Below are positions 1-6,189 of a DNA stretch of 64,000 bases, piece by piece; the stretch's first letter is position 1; each line of letters starts with the position of its first letter. Made by a program: the position numbers and the translations under genes. Under the pieces are notes generated by a model. It saw only the letters and a program-made list of their open reading frames with translations, did not search any database and had not been told where the DNA came from. The stretch comes from an uncultured Lachnospiraceae bacterium (GTDB lineage Bacteria > Bacillota > Clostridia > Lachnospirales > Lachnospiraceae), in contig ONNQ01000002.1 of the NCBI GenBank assembly GCA_900319245.1, positions 1 through 64,000 of the forward strand, in the 5' to 3' direction.

Positions 1-90
1 CGATTTGCACATAGACACTTGTATTATAAAGGAAATGGACAAGAAATGTGTGAAGTAGTCATAAAAGTTCTATAAAAATGTCCTCGCTTT

Positions 91-99
91 TGGTACAAT
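91..99 (+). promoter_or_regulatory. possible extended -10 promoter for the hydrogenase gene
   Basis: The sequence TGGTACAAT fits an extended -10 element (TGN followed by a TATAAT-like hexamer). A second TATAAT overlaps at 99-104. No good -35 box lies 16-18 bases upstream, so this is weak. It is the best candidate in the 214 bases before the hydrogenase gene; nothing else is recognisable there. Confidence 0.35.
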
Positions 100-214
100 A
101 TAATATAGTTAAAAATGTGTCATGATTTTTACAAAGGATTGAAACCACTATCTGTCGGTCGTGAACGCAACCCAAAATCAGAAATTGCAAACGCATTGCT
201 GAAAGGAGTAACAA

Positions 215-1717
215 ATGGTAACCAATGATGCTACACTCGTGCGACTGAAGCACAGAATTATGGAAGAGACAGCCAAGCTGGCCTGGGACGGCAAGCTGGA
301 TGAGGAACACAGGGAAAAACTCATCTATGAGATCATTCCCGGACCCATGGCAACCTATCGCTGCTGTGTCTACAAAGAGAGAGAGCTCGTCAAACAGAGA
401 ATCAATCTTTCCCTGGCCAAGTGTCCGGATGGAATCTCCCAGTCTGAGAACATTGTTCAGGTAATCCGCCCTGCCTGTGAGGAATGTCCTCTTTCCGCTT
501 ATACCGTAACTGATAACTGCCGTCTCTGCATGGGCAAGGCTTGTATCAATTCCTGTAAGTTCGGTGCGATCAGCATTGGCGAGAGAAGAACCCACATTGA
601 TCCCAATAAGTGCAAAGAGTGCGGTATGTGCGCGAAGGCATGTCCTTACGGCGCGATTGCCCATCTCGTTCGTCCTTGCAAGAAGGCTTGCCCCGTCGGC
701 GCCATCACCTATGATGACAACGGCATTTGCGTGATCGACGAGAATAAGTGCATCCAGTGCGGTCACTGCATCCACTCCTGTCCTTTCGGTGCAATCGGTT
801 CCAAGACCTATCTTGTAAACATTATCAATGATATCCGTGCCGGCAAGGAAGTCATCGCTATGGTCGCGCCTGCAACAGAAGGCCAGTTCGGCGCTGATAT
901 CACAATGAAGTCCATCAAGGAAGCGTTCATCAAGATGGGCTTTGCTGATATGGTCGAGGTCGGTCTCGGCGGCGATATGACGGCTGCATACGAGTCCATT
1001 GAGTGGGCGGAAGCCAAGGAAGAAGGCAAGAAGATGACGACTTCCTGCTGCCCCGCATTCATGAACATGATCAAGAAGCACTTCCCCAAGCAGTATGAGG
1101 AGAACGTCTCTCAGACCGTTTCCCCTATGTGCGCGATTTCCAGATATCTCAAGGCTACACGCCCCGGCTGCGTCACCGTATTCCTCGGACCTTGCATCGC
1201 CAAGAAATCCGAAGCGGCTGACAAGTCCATACCCGGCAATGCGGATTACGTCATCACCTACGGTGAGTTCCGTGCGCTGATGCGCTCCAAGGGCGTGGAA
1301 GTGCAGGCGGAAGACAACTCCTATCAGGAGTCCTCGATCTGGGGCAAGCGCTTCGCTACATCCGGCGGCGTTGCCAATGCGGTTCTCGAGTGCATGCAGG
1401 AGAGAGGCCAGGATACTTCCGGCATTACCTATGTACAGGTGGCAGGCGGTCTCGAGTGCAAGACCACTCTGACTATGCTCAAGGCCAATCGTCTCAAGGA
1501 AGACTTCGTAGAAGGTATGATCTGCGAGGGCGGCTGCGTAGGCGGACCTTCCAAGCACAGAACCGAGATGGAGATCAAGAGAGCCAGAGAAGGCCTTCTC
1601 AAGAAAGCCGATGGCAGAAAGGTTCTCGACAACCTGAAGAATTATCCTATGGACAAGTTCTCCATGTATCGTGACGGTCACATGGACGAGGAGTGCCAGG
1701 TAGAGATCAACAAGTAA
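215..1717 (+). CDS. monomeric [FeFe] hydrogenase, group-B-like
   Basis: The 500-residue protein is an iron-only hydrogenase, expected to couple ferredoxin oxidation or reduction to H2 turnover in the cytoplasm. The N-terminal third is rich in cysteine: a CxxCxxxxCxxxC set near residues 102-114, and ferredoxin-type motifs CKECGMCAKACP near 132-143, CKKACP near 155 and CIQCGHCIHSCP near 181-192. The H-cluster domain follows, with L1 TSCCPAF near 275, L2 GPCIAKK near 324 and L3 CEGGCVGG near 439. The L1 ending in Phe and the L2 without the usual Met resemble group B rather than the classical M-type enzymes. The start is set by GAAAGGAG nine bases upstream. It is a single gene closed by a terminator. 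No maturase (hydE/F/G) genes are in the window. Family assignment is firm; the subgroup is inferred from motifs. Confidence 0.9.
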   Translation: MVTNDATLVRLKHRIMEETAKLAWDGKLDEEHREKLIYEIIPGPMATYRCCVYKERELVKQRINLSLAKCPDGISQSENIVQVIRPACEECPLSAYTVTDNCRLCMGKACINSCKFGAISIGERRTHIDPNKCKECGMCAKACPYGAIAHLVRPCKKACPVGAITYDDNGICVIDENKCIQCGHCIHSCPFGAIGSKTYLVNIINDIRAGKEVIAMVAPATEGQFGADITMKSIKEAFIKMGFADMVEVGLGGDMTAAYESIEWAEAKEEGKKMTTSCCPAFMNMIKKHFPKQYEENVSQTVSPMCAISRYLKATRPGCVTVFLGPCIAKKSEAADKSIPGNADYVITYGEFRALMRSKGVEVQAEDNSYQESSIWGKRFATSGGVANAVLECMQERGQDTSGITYVQVAGGLECKTTLTMLKANRLKEDFVEGMICEGGCVGGPSKHRTEMEIKRAREGLLKKADGRKVLDNLKNYPMDKFSMYRDGHMDEECQVEINK

Positions 1718-1796
1718 TCCTATATAATGAACGGCATGTCTGAAGCGATGCTATCGAAGACATGGCATAGATTCCTTGTATTATATTGTTGACATT

Positions 1797-1832
1797 AAGA
1801 GCGGATCGGTATTGTCTGATCCGCTCTTTTTT
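1797..1832 (+). terminator. intrinsic terminator after the hydrogenase gene
   Basis: An 11-bp perfect stem (AAGAGCGGATC with GATCCGCTCTT) and a 10-base loop end in a run of T. It separates the hydrogenase gene from ispF. Confidence 0.9.
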
Positions 1833-1844
1833 ACCACGATCATG

Positions 1845-1873
1845 TGGACGCTTTGCGTACAGAATGCTATAAT
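1845..1873 (+). promoter_or_regulatory. promoter for ispF-cysS operon
   Basis: TGGACG, a 17-base spacer and a perfect TATAAT (1868-1873) lie 40 bases before ispF and just after the preceding terminator. The position fits a SigA-type promoter for ispF and probably the genes through sigH. Confidence 0.6.
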
Positions 1874-1912
1874 AATATGCCGTAAATATTTATTTAACTA
1901 AAGAGGTTTATG

Positions 1913-2458
1913 ATGCGAATTGGAACAGGATATGACGTACATAAGCTCGTAGAGGGACGCAAACTGATCATCGGCGGCGTTGAGATCCCCTATGAAAAGG
2001 GACTTTTAGGACATTCCGACGCAGACGTGCTGGTCCATGCGATCATGGATGCGCTTCTTGGCGCGGCTGCGCTGGGGGACATCGGTTTGCATTTCCCGGA
2101 TACGGATGAGAAGTATAAAGGCGCCGACTCCTTGATGCTCATGCGGGAAGTCAGAAGGATTCTGGAAGAGCATTACTTCCTGATTGAGAACGTGGATTCC
2201 ACCATCATTGCGCAGGCGCCCAAGATGAAGCCCCATATCGAAGCGATGCGCCGCAATATTGCGGAGGCGCTGCAGATCGATATCTCTCAGGTGAGCGTCA
2301 AGGCCACTACGGAAGAGAGACTGGGATTTACGGGCCGCGGAGAAGGCATTTCCGCGCAGGCAGTGGCCCTGATCACATCGCCAATGGATCTGGAGGCCAG
2401 GACGGCCTTTGATACGGGTGGAGGCTGCGCAGCCTGCCCTATACACAAGCAGTCCTAA
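1913..2458 (+). CDS. ispF: 2-C-methyl-D-erythritol 2,4-cyclodiphosphate synthase
   Basis: This enzyme cyclises CDP-methylerythritol 2-phosphate to MEcPP, releasing CMP, in the non-mevalonate isoprenoid pathway. The family start [11 protein letters not shown] is present with the metal ligands of DVH (about residues 8-10), followed by [19 protein letters not shown] and the closing [11 protein letters not shown]. Two ATGs lie side by side (1910 and 1913); AGAGG is only 3 bases from the first and 6 from the second, and the family normally begins MRIG, so 1913 was chosen. The usual fold ends near residue 157; here about 20 more residues follow, including [13 protein letters not shown]. ispD does not accompany it, but ispG lies 20 kb downstream. 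cysS begins 72 bases after its stop. Confidence 0.95.
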   Translation: MRIGTGYDVHKLVEGRKLIIGGVEIPYEKGLLGHSDADVLVHAIMDALLGAAALGDIGLHFPDTDEKYKGADSLMLMREVRRILEEHYFLIENVDSTIIAQAPKMKPHIEAMRRNIAEALQIDISQVSVKATTEERLGFTGRGEGISAQAVALITSPMDLEARTAFDTGGGCAACPIHKQS

Positions 2459-2530
2459 AGGGCGTAGGCACCGTTGATCATCGAGCATACTTGTTATGCG
2501 TTCAGAAATAATTGTAAAGTGAGGATGACC

Positions 2531-3946
2531 ATGAAGATTTTTAACACAATGTCAAGAAGCAAAGAGGAATTTGTGCCGCTGAAGCCCGGAAAGGTCAGTA
2601 TGTACGTATGCGGTCCGACCGTTTACAACCTGATCCACATCGGCAACGCGCGCCCTATGATCGTATTCGACACGGTCAGACGGTATTTTGAATACAAGGG
2701 ATATAAAGTCAATTATGTGTCCAACTTCACGGACGTCGATGACAAGATCATCAACAAGGCTATGGAAGAGGGCGTCGATGCTTCCGTCATTTCTGAGCGC
2801 TATATCACGGAATGCCAGAAGGATATGGCGAGCCTCAATATCCGTCCTGCGACCATGCATCCCAGGGCGACCCGCGAGATCGGCGGCATGATTGATATGA
2901 TCCAGACTTTGATCGACAAGGGATACGCCTATGTGGCAGAGGACGGCACAGTTTATTACAGCACCAGGAAGTTTGACGGATATGGCAAGCTTTCCCACAA
3001 GGACCTCGACAATATGCGAAGCGGCAACCGCGATCTCAAGGTCACTGGCGCTGAGCAGAAGCAGGATCCGCTGGATTTCGTCCTCTGGAAACCCAAGAAG
3101 GACGGAGAGCCTTACTGGGATTGCCCATGGTGCAAGGGAAGACCCGGCTGGCACATTGAGTGCTCTGTCATGAGTAAGCGCTATCTGGGCAGCCAGATCG
3201 ACATTCACGCAGGCGGCGAGGACCTCATATTCCCGCACCATGAGAATGAGATCGCGCAGTCAGAGGCGGCCAATGGCGTCTCGTTTGCAAAATATTGGAT
3301 GCACAACGCCTTCCTCAATATCGACGGCGTCAAGATGGCCAAGTCCAAGGGCAATTTCTTCACTGTGCGCGACGTCATCGCGCAGTATGATCCCCAGGTT
3401 CTTCGCTACTTCATGCTTTCTTCTCATTACAGAAGCCCTCTCAACTTCAGCAGAGAGCTCATGGAATCTGCCAAGGCTTCTTATGAGAGAATCCTCAACT
3501 GCGGCGAGAATCTGAAATTCCTTCTGGGCAAGGCGGAAGGCGCTATGACAGAGGAAGAAGCGGTGCTTGTCAAGGAGGCCGAGAGCTATCGCACACAGTT
3601 CGAGACGGCGATGGACGATGACTTCAACACGGCAGACGGCATTTCCGCTGTATTTGAGCTGGTCAAGTGGATCAACAGCCATGTGAGCGGCAGCTCCTCC
3701 AAGGAATTTCTGGAGGCGCTCGACAAAGAGCTTCTGGATCTGACAGACGTCTGCGGTCTGATCGTGGAGAGAGACAACGAGCTCGAGGACGATCTCGCCG
3801 CCTATGTGGAAGCGAAGATCGCAGAGAGAAAGGCCGCCAAGAAAGCACGCGATTTTGCCAAGGCCGACGCAATCCGCGACGAACTCAAGGCAAAAGGCAT
3901 TATTCTGGAAGATACCAGAGAAGGAGTTAAATGGAAGAAAGCCTGA
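2531..3946 (+). CDS. cysS: cysteinyl-tRNA synthetase
   Basis: This class I aminoacyl-tRNA synthetase charges tRNA-Cys in the cytoplasm. The catalytic signatures are YVCGPTVYNLIHIGNAR (the HIGH-type motif) near residues 20-36 and KMAKSKGNFF (KMSKS type) near 268. Zinc-site residues appear in the CxxGPT cysteine, CSVMSK and the GGEDLIFPHHENEIAQSE stretch. The length of 471 residues is normal. The frame is open further upstream, but AAGTGAGG lies at the proper distance from the ATG at 2531, which also gives the family start MKIFNTMSR. The 3' end overlaps mrnC by 16 bases, as in other Firmicutes, which supports one transcript with mrnC and rlmB. Confidence 0.96.
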   Translation: MKIFNTMSRSKEEFVPLKPGKVSMYVCGPTVYNLIHIGNARPMIVFDTVRRYFEYKGYKVNYVSNFTDVDDKIINKAMEEGVDASVISERYITECQKDMASLNIRPATMHPRATREIGGMIDMIQTLIDKGYAYVAEDGTVYYSTRKFDGYGKLSHKDLDNMRSGNRDLKVTGAEQKQDPLDFVLWKPKKDGEPYWDCPWCKGRPGWHIECSVMSKRYLGSQIDIHAGGEDLIFPHHENEIAQSEAANGVSFAKYWMHNAFLNIDGVKMAKSKGNFFTVRDVIAQYDPQVLRYFMLSSHYRSPLNFSRELMESAKASYERILNCGENLKFLLGKAEGAMTEEEAVLVKEAESYRTQFETAMDDDFNTADGISAVFELVKWINSHVSGSSSKEFLEALDKELLDLTDVCGLIVERDNELEDDLAAYVEAKIAERKAAKKARDFAKADAIRDELKAKGIILEDTREGVKWKKA

Positions 3947-4422
3947 GAGGCATGATCCTCAAGGAATTTCCACATGAAGAAATTGATATCAGAACGTATT
4001 CCCCGGCGGCGCTCGCCTTTCTAGGGGATGCGGTCTATTCGCTGGTGATCAGGACCATCCTGATTTCCAAGGGAAACCGGCAAGTGGAGAAGCTGCACAA
4101 CGAGACGACTTTCTATGTCAGGGCAGAGCAGCAGGCGGCCATCGGCAAGGCTGTCTATGATCTGATGACCGAAGAGGAAAAGAAGGTCTACCGGCGCGGC
4201 AGGAACTCCAATCCCTACCACCATGCCAAGAGTTCTTCACTGGAAGAATATTTACAAGCAACCGCACTGGAGGCCCTGTGCGGTTACTTGTATTTAAAGG
4301 ACCGAACCGACCGCATGATGGAACTGCTCCGAGAGGGCGTTGCCAGAACGGACCGAAAAGGAAAATTGGGACCCAGAAAGCCGGATCCTGAACAGATAGG
4401 AGACATAGAAGATGAAGAATGA
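3931..4422 (+). CDS. mrnC: Mini-ribonuclease III
   Basis: This RNase III-like dimeric nuclease has no double-stranded-RNA-binding domain; in Firmicutes it matures 23S rRNA ends. The 163-residue protein is one RNase III-type helical domain: SPAALAFLGDAVYSLVIR holds the signature acidic residue, with NETTFYVRAEQQA and RRGRNSNPYHHAKS following, and a C-terminal ALEALCGYLYL stretch carries the second acidic site. AAGGAG lies 4 bases before the ATG, inside the end of cysS. It overlaps rlmB by 11 bases. The cysS-mrnC-rlmB order is typical of Bacillus and Clostridia. Confidence 0.93.
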   Translation: MEESLRGMILKEFPHEEIDIRTYSPAALAFLGDAVYSLVIRTILISKGNRQVEKLHNETTFYVRAEQQAAIGKAVYDLMTEEEKKVYRRGRNSNPYHHAKSSSLEEYLQATALEALCGYLYLKDRTDRMMELLREGVARTDRKGKLGPRKPDPEQIGDIEDEE

Positions 4423-5149
4423 GAATCGGATCGAGGGAAGAAACGCCGTCATTGAGGCGTTTCGCTCCGGTAAAACGATCGATCGATTATATATGCTGGA
4501 CGGCAGCAAAGAAGGTGCCATGCAGACGGTGCGCAAGGAAGCGGCCAAGCGCGGCACGCCGATCAAGTATGTGAATCGCCAGCGCCTGGACCAGATGTCG
4601 GAGACAGGCAGGCACCAGGGCGTGATCGCGGAAGTTGCGGCTTATTCCTATGCGGAGATGGAAGACCTCTTTGCCAAGGCAAAAGAGAAGGGAGAAGATC
4701 CTTTCTTCGTCCTTCTGGACGGCATTGAGGATCCCCACAACCTTGGCGCCATTATCCGTACCGCCAATATGGCAGGCGCGCACGGTGTGATCATCCCCAA
4801 GGACAGGGCCGTTGGCCTGACTGCGACCGTTGCCAAGGCATCCGCCGGCGCGATCAACTATACGCCGGTCGTCAAGGTCACCAACCTGGTCCGCACGATG
4901 GAAAAGCTCGCGGAGCAGGGGCTTTGGTTTGTATGCGCCGATATGGACGGCACTAATCTGACCGAACTTAACTTAAAGGGTCCCATCTGCCTTGTGATCG
5001 GAGCGGAAGGAAGCGGCGTCAGCAGGCTGGTCAAGGAGAAGTGCGACATGGTGGCGTCGATCCCGCAGAAGGGCGATATCGACTCCCTGAACGCATCTGT
5101 GGCGATGGGTGTTTTGGCGTATGAGATCGTTCGTCAGAGAAGCCTTTGA
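4412..5149 (+). CDS. rlmB: 23S rRNA (guanosine-2'-O)-methyltransferase, TrmH/SpoU family
   Basis: This SPOUT-class enzyme transfers a methyl group from S-adenosylmethionine to a ribose 2'-OH of rRNA. The short N-terminal substrate-binding domain starts with ENRIEGRNAVIEAF and includes RHQGVIAEV. The knotted catalytic domain carries the three family motifs: DGIEDPHNLGAIIRTAN near 110-126, VIGAEGSGVSRL near 196-207 and IPQKGDIDSLNASVA near 218-232. The length of 245 residues is normal. It starts inside mrnC, and GAGACATAGA precedes the ATG. The exact target nucleotide is inferred from the neighbourhood and family (RlmB/YacO type). Confidence 0.9.
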   Translation: MKNENRIEGRNAVIEAFRSGKTIDRLYMLDGSKEGAMQTVRKEAAKRGTPIKYVNRQRLDQMSETGRHQGVIAEVAAYSYAEMEDLFAKAKEKGEDPFFVLLDGIEDPHNLGAIIRTANMAGAHGVIIPKDRAVGLTATVAKASAGAINYTPVVKVTNLVRTMEKLAEQGLWFVCADMDGTNLTELNLKGPICLVIGAEGSGVSRLVKEKCDMVASIPQKGDIDSLNASVAMGVLAYEIVRQRSL

Positions 5150-5192
5150 CAACGGATCGCGCATGACCGTGCATACCATACAGTGAGGATCC

Positions 5193-5810
5193 ATGAAAAA
5201 AGAAACGTATGAGAAGTATTCAGATGAAGAACTGATCGCACTGTTTCGGGACGGCGACCAGGATGCGATGGAAACTCTTCTCAATAAATATAAGGGACTG
5301 GTGCTGGGAAAGGCCAAATCCATGTATATCCTGGGCGGGGATTCAGACGACCTGATCCAGGAGGGGATGTTGGGCCTCTTTAAGGCCGTCAGGGACTATG
5401 ACTGCGGCCGGGACGCCAGCTTCCGGACATTTGCGCAGCTGTGCGTGACGAGGCAGCTCTACACAGCGGTGACCGCCTCCAGCAGGAAGAAACATCTTCC
5501 TCTTAATACAGCGATTTCGCTCAGTCGGCCCGTGCGAGAAGACGATAGCGACGAACAGGATGAGGAGCTGGTGGACTGCCTGGAAGCGGACGATAGTACC
5601 AACCCGGAGGCGTATTTGATCGGGCAGGAAGAGCTGGAGCGCCTGGAAGAGAAGATTGAGAAAGAGCTGAGCCCGATGGAAAAGCAGGTGCTGGATCTGC
5701 ATTTGACCGGAATGGGCTATGTGGAGATCGCGCACGTCCTCAATCGGGATGAAAAATCCACGGACAATGCGCTGCAGAGGATCCGCGCGAAACTTAAAAA
5801 ATGGAGGTAA
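5193..5810 (+). CDS. sigH: RNA polymerase sigma factor of the SigH (Spo0H) type
   Basis: This small sigma-70 family factor directs RNA polymerase to transition-state genes in Bacillus and early sporulation genes in spore formers. Region 2 spans about residues 24-100, with NKYKGLVLGKAKSMYI, DDLIQEGMLGLFKAVRDYD and TFAQLCVTRQLYTAV; region 4 closes the protein with LSPMEKQVLDLHLTGMGY and NALQRIRAKLK. This pattern, the length of 205 and the place after cysS-mrnC-rlmB match sigH. The usual yacP between rlmB and sigH is absent, as are rpmG and secE afterwards. The start has GAGGATCC before the ATG. Its regulon here cannot be judged from the window. Confidence 0.88.
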   Translation: MKKETYEKYSDEELIALFRDGDQDAMETLLNKYKGLVLGKAKSMYILGGDSDDLIQEGMLGLFKAVRDYDCGRDASFRTFAQLCVTRQLYTAVTASSRKKHLPLNTAISLSRPVREDDSDEQDEELVDCLEADDSTNPEAYLIGQEELERLEEKIEKELSPMEKQVLDLHLTGMGYVEIAHVLNRDEKSTDNALQRIRAKLKKWR

Positions 5811-5815
5811 CATAG

Positions 5816-6055
5816 ATGGCAGTAAATCCCAAACAGCTGATGCAGATGGCAGACAGACTTCGGATCTTCAAAGAACAGCATCCGCGTGTGCTTGAATTTA
5901 TCAGCGCGGTTGGAAGAAGTTCCCTGCAGCCCGGCGTCATATTGGAACTCAAAGTGACCGAAACAGACGGCAGAACTTCTGTGACCAATATGCGGCTCAC
6001 ACCGGAGGACATCGAGACCATCGAGATCATTAAGAGCCTTAAGGGAGGCAAATAA
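5816..6055 (+). CDS. conserved-looking 79-residue protein of unknown function
   Basis: I do not recognise this protein. It starts MAVNPKQLMQMADRLRIF, has an amphipathic N-terminal half and ends with a predicted small alpha/beta segment (VILELKVTETDGRTSVTNM, then LTPEDIETIEIIKSLK). There is no signal peptide, membrane segment or cysteine. It lies only 5 bases after sigH, and its ribosome binding site GGAGG is formed by the last codons of sigH, so the two are probably translated together. A link with SigH control is an inference from position only. Confidence 0.75.
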   Translation: MAVNPKQLMQMADRLRIFKEQHPRVLEFISAVGRSSLQPGVILELKVTETDGRTSVTNMRLTPEDIETIEIIKSLKGGK

Positions 6056-6115
6056 AGCGCTGTATTCGTATAATAGAAGCGCCGGCAGAACGAGCAGGAT
6101 AATACAAATATGTAG

Positions 6116-6156
6116 AAAAGCAGGGCAGACCATTACGATCCGTCCTGCTTTTCTTT
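6116..6156. terminator. bidirectional terminator between sigH operon and minus-strand gene
   Basis: The arms AAAAGCAGG and CCTGCTTTT are separated by 19 bases, with T runs on either strand. It lies between two converging genes and can serve both. Confidence 0.8.
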
Positions 6157-6189
6157 ATCGTTTCATTTCCCCGAATGATGTACGCGGTA

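Noticed and set aside
59-1681. 540-codon open frame on the minus strand opposite the hydrogenase gene
   Set aside because: It lies wholly antisense to a gene with clear motifs and has no recognisable domains or ribosome binding site. Long antisense frames are expected from the codon bias of the real gene.
2459-2530. T-box before cysS
   Set aside because: The gap is only 72 bases, too short for a T-box with specifier and antiterminator, and no T-box core sequence is seen.
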